From contig CAMPYS010000069.1 in assembly GCA_946998295.1 (NCBI GenBank), forward strand, positions 1-6,068: a stretch of 6,068 bases of DNA, read 5' to 3'. Shown here piece after piece: positions 1-6,000 of this stretch. The notes under the pieces were generated by a model that made no database searches, had not been told where the DNA came from, and saw only the letters and a program-made list of their open reading frames with translations. Origin of the DNA: an uncultured Prevotella sp. GTDB lineage: Bacteria > Bacteroidota > Bacteroidia > Bacteroidales > Bacteroidaceae. The stretch's first letter is position 1; the number at the start of each line of letters is the position of its first letter. The translations under genes and the position numbers were made by a program.

Positions 1-33
1 CTGCAATGCAATGTGGGAGAGTAGGTAGCTGCC
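1..33 (+). rRNA. rrf: 5S ribosomal RNA, 3' end only
   Basis: The segment contains GTGGGAGAGTAGGT followed by AGCTGCC. This is the conserved 3' portion of bacterial 5S rRNA, in the form seen in Bacteroidetes, where the final GCTGCC pairs with the start of the molecule. The 5' part lies outside the window. The sequence turns to T-rich DNA at position 34 and a strong hairpin terminator follows at 44, as expected at the end of an rRNA operon. The exact mature 3' end is uncertain by a few bases. Confidence 0.88.
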
Positions 34-43
34 TTTTTTATTT

Positions 44-82
44 AAAGCATCTTAGTTAATTTAACTGAGATGCTTTTTTTTT
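44..82 (+). terminator. Intrinsic terminator of the rRNA operon
   Basis: A 15-bp stem (AAAGCATCTTAGTTA at 44-58 with TAACTGAGATGCTTT at 62-76) closes over a 3-base loop. Its one irregularity is a U-G wobble in + strand RNA. It runs into an unbroken tract of nine T (74-82). Stem plus T tract just after 5S rRNA makes this the operon terminator. The same stem recurs at 1324-1356. Confidence 0.93.
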
Positions 83-135
83 GTATTTATTATTAAATAA
101 TTGATAATAGTTTTCTTTAGTTTTTGATTTTTTAT

Positions 136-143
136 TATATTTG
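136..143 (+). promoter_or_regulatory. Candidate Bacteroidetes -7 box for the lipoprotein gene
   Basis: TATATTTG matches the Bacteroidetes -7 consensus TAnnTTTG exactly. Twenty bases upstream, at 112-115, the -33 position reads TTTC where TTTG is expected, so the upstream element is weak. The box lies between the rRNA terminator and the lipoprotein gene, which would give an AT-rich leader of about 115 bases. I see no structured regulator in that leader. Confidence 0.5.
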
Positions 144-264
144 CAATCTAAGACTATAACCTATAATTTCTACCTTAGTGTTTATAGTAGTTCTAAATAT
201 ATTACAAAAATACTATATATGAAAAAATAAATAACATTTTATAATTTAACACTTACTAAATGAT

Positions 265-1272
265 ATGAATAAAATAGTATCTGCATTTACTGCATTTTTA
301 TTTCTTAGTATTCTGGGAATGGTATCTTGCCAAAAGGCAATAGTTGATAATCTTGATAATGTTGTAGCCAATAAGCAACATCTTGTATCTTTACAAGTTA
401 ATGAAGAGGCAATCAATATTATTAGTGAATCTCCATTGTTTAAATCTGCTAAATCTTTAACTCGTACTGATGAGTCTAAAAAGGTGTATGCTATTAATAT
501 TTATTGTAAAGATGGAATAACAACTAAAAATTATTCTAAGTATGCTTACGGTTTATTTGATGATCCTTCTCAGATAAAATTGCTTATTACAGAGGGTAAG
601 ATATATAAATTTGAATGTTTAGTTGTGGAGGATAATGAAGATAAAATATATTCTTCTAATGGAGAATATTTAATGCCTTTTAAACATGGTGCTCTTGCTG
701 ATGAAGCTGACTGCTTTCCTACAAAATTAGAGAATAAGTTTGTATTATCGTCAACAGAAAATCTTCCCTTTATAATTTATGGTCGAACTAATATCTCTAA
801 GGATGATGTTGCAGAGGCCCCACGCATGATAAAACAATATGGTGTTTTAGAAAACTATTCAGCTGAAGCGAATAGTAGCATTTCTATAAATACTAAATTA
901 ATGGTTTATGGTTTACATTTTGTAATAACTCCACCTGAAGAGGGAACTTTAGAGTTGACCTATCTTCCTATGAAGACTATAACAGTTAAGTCTACAGATC
1001 CAAAATATGATCATGCTTCTATTTATGCTTTTAATAGAATTAGTTCTGTATATAATGGAAATGAAAAGGCAGACATAACCCTATCTTTGATTTGGACATT
1101 GAATAATGGTACTAAAAAGAGTTATACTAAGCAGATAACTATTGAGCGTAATGTTATGACAAAACTTGGTATTGCGGTTCAACTTCCGACTCCAAATAAA
1201 TTTTCTATTGTTGAGGAAAACGAGAAGATGAAAGAGAAAGATTTTGGTATATGGACACCACAGAATCAATGA
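265..1272 (+). CDS. Putative surface lipoprotein, fimbrillin-like, function unknown
   Basis: 335 residues. The N-terminus is a lipoprotein signal: basic NK, a hydrophobic stretch (about residues 7-20), then MVSC with the lipidated cysteine at C22. Signal peptidase II processing and outer-membrane anchoring are therefore likely. The residues after C22 (QKAIVDN) are not the acid-rich export signal common in surface-exposed Bacteroides lipoproteins, so the final side of the membrane is open. The rest alternates short beta-like strands. The segments KVYAINIY (73-80), YAYGLFDD (93-100), MVYGLHFVITPPEEG (213-227) and ITIERNVMTKLGIAV (291-305) resemble, from memory, Bacteroidales fimbrillin-like lipoproteins with two beta domains; this is an inference, not a database match. 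No catalytic motif is visible. The ATG at 265 is chosen because it begins the signal peptide; there is no Shine-Dalgarno sequence. It appears to be transcribed alone, with its own promoter box and terminator. Confidence 0.78.
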   Translation: MNKIVSAFTAFLFLSILGMVSCQKAIVDNLDNVVANKQHLVSLQVNEEAINIISESPLFKSAKSLTRTDESKKVYAINIYCKDGITTKNYSKYAYGLFDDPSQIKLLITEGKIYKFECLVVEDNEDKIYSSNGEYLMPFKHGALADEADCFPTKLENKFVLSSTENLPFIIYGRTNISKDDVAEAPRMIKQYGVLENYSAEANSSISINTKLMVYGLHFVITPPEEGTLELTYLPMKTITVKSTDPKYDHASIYAFNRISSVYNGNEKADITLSLIWTLNNGTKKSYTKQITIERNVMTKLGIAVQLPTPNKFSIVEENEKMKEKDFGIWTPQNQ

Positions 1273-1323
1273 TTTTAAAGAAAACGATTATACAAACTTT
1301 TTAGAAGAGTATTGATTTTTTTG

Positions 1324-1358
1324 AAAGCATCTTAGTTAATATAACTGAGATGCTTTTT
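1324..1358 (+). terminator. Intrinsic terminator of the lipoprotein gene, copy of the rRNA terminator
   Basis: The stem AAAGCATCTTAGTTA (1324-1338) pairs with TAACTGAGATGCTTT (1342-1356) across a 3-base loop, followed by a short T run ending at 1358. Both arms are identical to those of the rRNA terminator at 44-76; only one loop base and the flanks differ. It sits 51 bases after the lipoprotein stop codon and isolates uraA from upstream transcription. Confidence 0.9.
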
Positions 1359-1388
1359 CGTATTATAGAATAAAAATTTTTACTTTTG
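1357..1388 (+). promoter_or_regulatory. Candidate promoter of uraA
   Basis: TACTTTTG at 1381-1388 is an exact TAnnTTTG -7 box. Twenty bases upstream, 1357-1360 reads TTCG, a one-mismatch version of the -33 TTTG that overlaps the T tract of the preceding terminator. Initiation would fall near 1393-1396, giving a leader of about 45 bases. That is too short for a typical riboswitch, and none is visible. Confidence 0.55.
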
Positions 1389-1402
1389 TATTGTAAGATA
1401 AA

Positions 1403-1420
1403 ATAACATAACATAACATA
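1403..1420 (+). repeat. Pentanucleotide tandem repeat in the uraA leader
   Basis: The unit ATAAC is repeated 3.6 times without error, ending 19 bases before the uraA start codon. It lies within the predicted leader, downstream of the -7 box. The repeat number is low, and the tract may be only a low-complexity stretch. Confidence 0.7.
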
Positions 1421-1439
1421 CAATTCATAATAGTTACTA

Positions 1440-2648
1440 ATGTATAAAAAAGAATTATCGTCATTTAGAAAAGCAATAGTAGGAATTCAATTTTTATTTG
1501 TAGCATTTGGAGCTATTGTTTTGGTTCCATTACTTGTTGGATTAGACCCTTCAACTGCATTATTTACTGCAGGAATTGGCACAATAATATTTCATTTAGT
1601 AACAAAAGGTAGAGTTCCTATTTTTTTAGGCTCTTCATTTGCATTTATTGCTCCAATAATATCAGCATCTAAACAGTGGGGAATGCCAGGTACGCTATTT
1701 GGTATAATAGGAGTTTCTTTGGTATATTTTGTTATGGCAGCTTTAATAAAGTGGAAAGGAAAAAAAATACTAGATAAGTTATTTCCACCAGTTGTTATAG
1801 GACCAGTTATAATCCTTATAGGACTTTCTCTTTCAGCTTCTGCTGTTGATATGGCAAAAACAAATTGGTTTTTAGCTTTTATTTCATTATTTGTTGCTGT
1901 TATGATTCTGTCTTTAGGACGCGGGTTATTGAAATTGGTACCGATTGTGTGTGGTATTATTGTAGGGTATGTTGTTGCTATAATATTTGGAGAAGTTGAT
2001 TTTACAGGAGTTAAAGCTGCTCCATGGTTAGCTCTTCCTACTGCAATATCTAATTTTCATCTCCCACATTTTTCTTGGGAACCTTTTTTGTTTATGATAC
2101 CAGTTGCTATTGCACCAGTTATAGAACATATTGGTGATATTTATGTTGTAAGTTCAGTGGCAGATAAGAAATTTTCTAAAGATCCTGGACTTCATCGTAC
2201 AATGTTGGGAGATGGTTTGGCTTGTTTATTTGCAAGTTTTTTTGCAGGTCCTCCAGTTACTACATATAGCGAAGTTACTGGAGCTATGAGTATAACAAAG
2301 ATAACAAATCCACAGGTAATACGTATTTCTGCTTTCACAGCGATTATTTTTTCTGTTATTGGTAAATTAAGTGCATTACTTCAGAGTATTCCTACTGCGG
2401 TTTTAGGAGGTATAATGTTATTATTATTTGGTTCTATAGCTTCTGTTGGAATTCAAAATCTTATAAGTAATAAGGTAGATGTTAGTGATACTCGTAATAC
2501 AATAATTATTTCAATAACTTTAACATTAGGTATTGGAGGTGCAGTGATTAACTATGGTGAATTTGCTATGAGTGGTATAGGACTATCTGCAATAATTGGT
2601 GTAATTTTAAATTTACTTTTACCTAAATCAAATAAAAGTTCTAAGTAA
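1440..2648 (+). CDS. uraA: Uracil/xanthine permease, NCS2 family
   Basis: 402-residue inner-membrane transporter of the nucleobase:cation symporter-2 family, very hydrophobic throughout with the usual alternation of membrane segments. It aligns by eye with E. coli UraA along its length: FLGSSFAFIAP (62-72), DPGLHR (248-253), TTYSE (274-278), GKL (308-310), and GGIMLLLFGSIASVGI (323-338). The substrate-binding glutamates of UraA (E241 and E290) correspond to E229 in EHIGD and E278 in TTYSE. UraA H245 is replaced by D233, a substitution I recall as common in bacterial family members. It is slightly shorter than E. coli UraA (429) because the C-terminal tail is short. The expected role is proton-coupled import of uracil for salvage; xanthine or another base cannot be excluded from sequence. 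It starts at the ATG at 1440, which begins the conserved N-terminus, with no clear Shine-Dalgarno. Monocistronic, with an own promoter box; its 3' end faces rlpA. Confidence 0.9.
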   Translation: MYKKELSSFRKAIVGIQFLFVAFGAIVLVPLLVGLDPSTALFTAGIGTIIFHLVTKGRVPIFLGSSFAFIAPIISASKQWGMPGTLFGIIGVSLVYFVMAALIKWKGKKILDKLFPPVVIGPVIILIGLSLSASAVDMAKTNWFLAFISLFVAVMILSLGRGLLKLVPIVCGIIVGYVVAIIFGEVDFTGVKAAPWLALPTAISNFHLPHFSWEPFLFMIPVAIAPVIEHIGDIYVVSSVADKKFSKDPGLHRTMLGDGLACLFASFFAGPPVTTYSEVTGAMSITKITNPQVIRISAFTAIIFSVIGKLSALLQSIPTAVLGGIMLLLFGSIASVGIQNLISNKVDVSDTRNTIIISITLTLGIGGAVINYGEFAMSGIGLSAIIGVILNLLLPKSNKSSK

Positions 2649-2676
2649 CAATTTTATGTATAAGAATAATATTGTT
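2647..2676. terminator. Weak candidate bidirectional terminator between uraA and rlpA
   Basis: The two convergent genes are only 27 bases apart. Bases 2647-2657 and 2666-2676 can pair as 10 base pairs with one mismatch around an 8-base loop, overlapping both stop codons. The stem is almost all A-T and no long T run follows on either strand, so termination here is suggested by position more than by strength. Confidence 0.35.
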
Positions 2677-3323
2677 TATTTAAATAGCCCAAGTAGACCA
2701 TTTTTTATGTCTTTAAAGAATTTAGTCCATGTTTTAGAACGTCCTTGATATTTATTATTAGTCATTTTGGGTAATTCTGTTTTATTATCTTGTTTTTTAT
2801 TTCCTAAATATGTTTTTACTTTACGTTTTATATTCTTTGGTTTTTCTTCTTGCGGTTTATTTTTCCATTCTGTCATAAATTCATAACATACCCCTGCAAA
2901 CCCATATTCAATTTCAGGTATCACTTGAGGAATATTTTCTTCAGCTGTATATGGTATTTCATTTTCTTTTTGTAAAACTTCAATCTTTATATATGTAACT
3001 CCATTTGATACCATATCTATTTGTTTTGCAGCAGCGTATGAAAGGTCTATAATACGTCCCTTTGTAAATGGTCCTCTATCAGTTACACGTACAATTACTT
3101 CTTTTCCATTTTTTATATTTGTAACCTTTAATCTTGTTCCAAAAGGTAATGTTCTATGTGCGCAAGTAAAATCATTTCTATTGTATAATTCACCATTACT
3201 CATTTTTCTCCCATGAAATTTATTATTATAATAGGAAGCTTTATGTTTTACCTGTTGTGCTTGGCTAAATAATGGCAAAAGTATTAGAAATATATTTGTA
3301 AATAAAATTTTATAAATTTTCAT
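2676..3323 (-). CDS. rlpA: RlpA-like septal ring lytic transglycosylase family protein
   Basis: 215 residues. A Sec signal peptide (1-22) ends in SQA, with cleavage likely before QQ; there is no lipobox, so the product should be a periplasmic soluble protein. Residues 28-117 form the double-psi beta-barrel domain of the RlpA family: ASYYNNKFHGRKMSNGE, then CAHRTLPFGT, then VTDRGPF and GRIIDLSYAAA. The three residues implicated in catalysis in P. aeruginosa RlpA appear conserved as E45, H56 and D82, so cleavage of peptidoglycan stripped of stem peptides is plausible. The C-terminal SPOR domain that targets many RlpA proteins to the division septum is absent. In its place is a lysine-rich tail (about 150-215) ending in a short amphipathic stretch, which might contact membrane or cell wall (inference). 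Upstream there is only a one-mismatch -7 box (TTATTTTG, 3343-3350 on this strand) without a partner, so the promoter is unclear. A strong terminator separates it from gdhA. Confidence 0.86.
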   Translation of the reverse strand: MKIYKILFTNIFLILLPLFSQAQQVKHKASYYNNKFHGRKMSNGELYNRNDFTCAHRTLPFGTRLKVTNIKNGKEVIVRVTDRGPFTKGRIIDLSYAAAKQIDMVSNGVTYIKIEVLQKENEIPYTAEENIPQVIPEIEYGFAGVCYEFMTEWKNKPQEEKPKNIKRKVKTYLGNKKQDNKTELPKMTNNKYQGRSKTWTKFFKDIKNGLLGLFK

Positions 3324-3384
3324 TTATTATAATTTGTATGTTCAAAATAAGGTGTTTCTCTAACACTTATTATATATTTTATAA

Positions 3385-3424
3385 AAAATAAAATACCCCT
3401 ACCTTATTTTTATAAGATAGGGGT
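3385..3424 (-). terminator. Intrinsic terminator of gdhA
   Basis: Bases 3395-3407 and 3412-3424 form a 13-bp stem around a 4-base loop, containing a run of G-C pairs (CCCC with GGGG). The one imperfect pair is G-U when read on the minus strand but C-A on the plus strand, which shows the hairpin serves minus-strand RNA. On that strand it is followed by a T-rich tail (complement of 3385-3393). It begins 21 bases after the gdhA stop codon. Confidence 0.9.
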
Positions 3425-3444
3425 GTATTTCTATAAAAATATGA

Positions 3445-4788
3445 TTAAATCACACCTTGTTCAAGCATAGCTTGTGCAACTTTCATGAAACCAGCAATGT
3501 TAGCACCCTTGACGTAGTCAACAGTTCCGTCAGGTTGAGTACCAAATTTAACGCATTGCTCGTGTATGCTTTCCATAATCCAATGTAGTTTAGCATCAAC
3601 TTCTGCTGGAGCCCAATTTAAGTGTGCAGCATTTTGTGTCATTTCAAGACCAGATGTAGCAACACCACCTGCATTAACAGCTTTACCTGGTGCAAATAGT
3701 ATACCATTGTGTTGGAAGAAGTGGATAGCATTTGGTTGGCATCCCATATTAGAGACTTCACAGCAGCACCAGCATCCATTAGCTTTAAGTTCTTTAGCAT
3801 CTTCTTCGCTAAGTTCGTTTTGGAATGCACAAGGAAGAGCTATATCACATGGTATGCTCCAAGCTTTCTTACCTGCAATGAATTTAGCTTTGTTAGGGAA
3901 TTTTGTTGCCATATCTTCAACCTTATTACGGTTAGAAGCACGCATGTCAAGCATGTAGTCTATCATTTCAGATGTTATACCATCTTTTATTTCACAAACT
4001 CCATCAGGACCAGATATTGCAACTACTTTACCTCCTAATTGGTTAATCTTTATTGCTGCACCCCATGCAACGTTACCGAAGCCAGATAAAGCAAATTTCT
4101 TACCAGCTATTTCTTTACCAGCTTTCTTTACTACATGATCAACAAAATAAAGAGCGCCGAAACCAGTTGCTTCTGGACGGAATGCAGAACCACCCCATGT
4201 AGCACCTTTACCTGTTAATACACCAGTGTGGTAGCGTCTTGATAGTTTTTGGTACATACCATTGAGGTAACCAATTTCTCTTGTACCTACACCAACGTCA
4301 CCTGCTGGTATATCTTGGTCTGGACCTATATTATGGCGTAACTCAAGCATGAAGGCTTGGCAGAAGCGCATAATTTCAGCTTCTGACTTACCAACTGGGT
4401 CAAAGTCTGAACCACCTTTACCACCACCCATAGGTAATGTTGTTAAAGCATTCTTGAATGTTTGTTCAAAACCTAAGAATTTTAGCATTGAAGGTGTAAC
4501 AGCTTTGTGGAAGCGTAAACCTCCTTTGTATGGACCTATTGCGCTATTAAATTGTACACGGTAGCCAAGGTTTGTTTGAACTTTACCATTGTCATCAATC
4601 CATGTTACACGGAAAGTGAAAATACGCTCTGGCTCAACCATTCTTTCAATGATTTGAGCTTTTTCAAACTCTGGGTGTTGGTTATAAACTTCCTCGATTG
4701 ATTCGAGAACTTCCTGGACAGCTTGTAAGTATTCAGCTTCTCCTGGGTGCTTGAGCTCTAAGCTCTGTATAATTTTTTTAACTTCCAT
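3445..4788 (-). CDS. gdhA: Glutamate dehydrogenase (hexameric, family I)
   Basis: 447 residues, the usual length of hexameric GDH (about 445-450). It interconverts glutamate with 2-oxoglutarate and ammonia in the cytoplasm. Conserved landmarks in order: GPYKGGLRF (85-93), FKNALTTLPMGGGKGG (111-126) with catalytic lysine K124, PAGDVGVG (161-168) with catalytic D164, the Rossmann glycine motif GFGNVAWG (236-243), and NAGGVATSGLEM (372-383). The loop after the second Rossmann strand is SGPDG (259-263), as I recall from the clostridial NAD-dependent enzyme, so NAD(H) use is possible; NADP cannot be excluded by eye. Oddity: the stretch usually close to E(G/V)ANMPTT reads EVSNMGCQ (344-351) and is preceded by four cysteines (C339, C341-343), with C350 next to it. 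The gene looks richer in G and C than its surroundings, as expected of a highly expressed gene. It has the best promoter in the window and its own terminator. The start ATG at 4788 fits the family N-terminus. Confidence 0.96.
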   Translation of the reverse strand: MEVKKIIQSLELKHPGEAEYLQAVQEVLESIEEVYNQHPEFEKAQIIERMVEPERIFTFRVTWIDDNGKVQTNLGYRVQFNSAIGPYKGGLRFHKAVTPSMLKFLGFEQTFKNALTTLPMGGGKGGSDFDPVGKSEAEIMRFCQAFMLELRHNIGPDQDIPAGDVGVGTREIGYLNGMYQKLSRRYHTGVLTGKGATWGGSAFRPEATGFGALYFVDHVVKKAGKEIAGKKFALSGFGNVAWGAAIKINQLGGKVVAISGPDGVCEIKDGITSEMIDYMLDMRASNRNKVEDMATKFPNKAKFIAGKKAWSIPCDIALPCAFQNELSEEDAKELKANGCWCCCEVSNMGCQPNAIHFFQHNGILFAPGKAVNAGGVATSGLEMTQNAAHLNWAPAEVDAKLHWIMESIHEQCVKFGTQPDGTVDYVKGANIAGFMKVAQAMLEQGVI

Positions 4789-4841
4789 AGTAAATGATAA
4801 TAATGTTTATATTAGTTATTTACCTTTCTTTTATTATAGCG

Positions 4842-4873
4842 CAAATATATTCAATTATAATTTAATAACCAAA
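4842..4873 (-). promoter_or_regulatory. Promoter of gdhA
   Basis: On the minus strand TTTG (complement of 4870-4873) is followed after exactly 20 bases by TATATTTG (complement of 4842-4849). Both elements match the Bacteroidetes -33/-7 consensus (TTTG and TAnnTTTG) perfectly, at the normal spacing. Transcription should begin near 4836-4838, leaving a leader of about 50 bases before the gdhA ATG. This is the only promoter in the window where both boxes are perfect. Confidence 0.75.
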
Positions 4874-4978
4874 TATTTTATTAGTTTTTAATAACTTTAA
4901 TAGCTTAATATAAAATCAATAATTTATATCTTTTGTGTTTTATATATCTAAAATATTAAGATAACTTGTAAATACTTA

Positions 4979-5001
4979 TAATATGTTGTGTAATATGTTG
5001 T
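4979..5001. repeat. Short direct repeat, 11 bases with 12-base period
   Basis: TAATATGTTGT occurs at 4979-4989 and again at 4991-5001, separated by one base. A 12-base period is close to one helical turn, so a protein could read both copies on the same DNA face. It lies more than 100 bases upstream of the gdhA promoter. Function unknown; chance is possible in DNA this AT-rich. Confidence 0.6.
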
Positions 5002-5025
5002 TATTTTGTATATATGTGGAATTTT

Positions 5026-5064
5026 ATAAATGAATAGTTTGAGCTTTGCAAACTATTCATTTAT
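5026..5064. repeat. Perfect 16-bp inverted repeat (hairpin)
   Basis: ATAAATGAATAGTTTG (5026-5041) is exactly complementary to 5049-5064, with a 7-base loop (AGCTTTG). In plus-strand RNA the stem extends by three more pairs, two of them U-G wobbles. Neither strand has a T run directly after the stem, so it is not a standard intrinsic terminator. It could stop transcription coming from the surface-protein gene at 5236, act as a binding site, or be a remnant of a small repeat element. The structure is certain; the role is not. Confidence 0.85.
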
Positions 5065-5235
5065 GGATTATAATATATATTTGTGTTCCAATTTCTCAAA
5101 AATGAGAGTAAATAATAAAAATTGTTTTTTATCTCATATAGTTGATTTTTCTTTGACGTTATTCACGAATGATGATAATCTTTAAAATACGATTTAGAAA
5201 GTTTGTTTTAAAGCAGTCTTATATTCATAATCTTT

Positions 5236-5853
5236 TTATCTGTTATAATGATTTTGTGGTATCGAGTATGTTTGTCCTGTACCGTTTCCTGTATTTTCTT
5301 CGCCAGCTTTTTCGTTGCACATCATAGTATTTGTTATTGGTCTAATAAGTCCTTTCTTAGTATCAATTTTTTTTCTTTGGAAACTACCATATTTCCAATC
5401 TGCGTCAAACATTCTATACCATTGAGACCAATAATTATCAAACAAATAATAACCTGCTGTTAAATAGCAACCTGCTTGACCTGCGCCAGTGAGACCGCGA
5501 CTTGTGAAGAATCCTTCAGCTGGTAGTTTGCGTATAACGTTATACTCTTTATTATGTTCCCACCAAGCGTCATTAGCTATATCATCTATGGTTATAGGTG
5601 CATCTCCTATCCATCTACTTGTAACAATCATTTGTTGTTCTTTAATTAATGGGTTATCTCTCCATACATTAAGATTTAGCATTTTATACCTATAAGCACA
5701 TCTTATTTTGTCATTATAATATTCATTTCCTTCAAATCGTATAGCGTAAATATACTGATCTCCTTTTTTATTCCAGAAGTAGCTTGTGAATCCTTTAATA
5801 TTTCTATCTTTAGTTGGTTCTTTTAAAAAATTATATCCAGGAGAATCTGCCAT
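5236..5853 (-). pseudogene. C-terminal part of a Bacteroidales surface protein, probably truncated or frameshifted
   Basis: Counting from the first ATG (5853), 205 residues are encoded, but the frame is open and looks coding further upstream to a stop at 5953-5955. Upstream residues include YTEWLTLYAKQIENGNKWYV, and no ATG, GTG or TTG lies in that extra stretch. The 5853 ATG is therefore probably internal and the true start is lost or in another frame. There is no signal peptide. Recognisable segments in order: RCAYRYKM (51-58), SRWIGD (79-84), IANDAWW (92-98), RKLPAEGF (108-115), a GQAGCYLTAGYY stretch (125-136) in place of the usual YWSST, and GLIRPI (168-173). This order recalls the C-terminal module of large Bacteroidales fimbrillin-like proteins related to the Fibrobacter major paralogous domain, which typically end in GxSVRP (from memory). 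A 32-residue polar tail follows. The function of that module is unknown. An expressed short protein, or fusion through the A7 run at about 5935, remains possible. Confidence 0.6.
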
Positions 5854-5912
5854 GTTTTGGTTATCACATACATACCATTTGTTTCCATTTTCTATTTGTT
5901 TTGCATATAGTG

Positions 5913-5999
5913 TTAACCATTCGGTATATTTTCTTTTTTTATCAGAAAACGATTATTTATCTTTATAATTTCAAAAATAGGTGATTGATATTTTTCCAT
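5913..5999 (-). other. 28-codon frame, possible 5' part of the split surface-protein gene
   Basis: An ATG at 5999 opens a frame MEKYQSPIFEIIK... that ends in TAA at 5913-5915. It overlaps the upstream extension of the frame at 5236-5952, which lies in the -1 frame relative to it. Over the overlap it contains ATA AAA AAA G, a run of seven A where a -1 slip or a one-base insertion would join the two frames at about residue 22. The MEKYQSPIFEII start resembles short Bacteroidetes peptides that begin with M-x-x-Y-x-x-P (from memory). It could equally be a separate small peptide or a chance frame. No signal peptide and no exact promoter box were found upstream. Confidence 0.3.
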
Positions 6000-6000
6000 T

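Larger units (their letters stand above)
4874..5235. other. AT-rich intergenic region with repeats, no convincing gene
   Basis: This stretch separates the gdhA promoter from the 3' end of the surface-protein gene at 5236; both neighbours are on the minus strand. It is strongly AT-rich. It contains an 11-base direct repeat (4979-5001), a perfect inverted repeat (5026-5064), an exact plus-strand TAnnTTTG box (TATATTTG, 5076-5083) with no well-placed TTTG upstream, and an 8-bp inverted repeat (CTTTAAAA at 5180-5187 with TTTTAAAG at 5206-5213). A 27-codon ATG frame at 5102-5185 (+) lies behind the -7-like box but has no other support. No tRNA-like or CRISPR-like structure was seen. Confidence 0.7.

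Noticed and set aside
1081..1269. Minus-strand 62-codon frame inside the lipoprotein gene
   Set aside because: It is fully contained in a better-supported gene on the other strand and has no start context or recognisable domain.
3566..4564. Open frames antisense to or out of frame with gdhA (including 3566-3958, 3709-4038, 4349-4564 on + and 3639-3830 on -)
   Set aside because: They lie wholly inside the well-supported gdhA gene, show no protein-like pattern of their own, and are ordinary shadows of a gene with strong codon bias.
5089..5130. CAATTT/AAATTG stem followed by six T, as a plus-strand terminator
   Set aside because: Six A-T-rich base pairs around a loop of more than 20 bases are too weak, and there is no known plus-strand gene upstream that needs a terminator.
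5180..5213. 8-bp inverted repeat as terminator of the 5236 gene
   Set aside because: The stem is nearly all A-T with an 18-base loop and no T run on the minus strand after it; listed only as a detail of the intergenic region.
5248..5968. Plus-strand open frames at 5248-5463, 5489-5695 and 5786-5968
   Set aside because: They mirror the minus-strand surface-protein frame. Their hydrophobic, cysteine- and serine-rich translations are what antisense reading of such a gene gives, and no promoter box precedes them convincingly.
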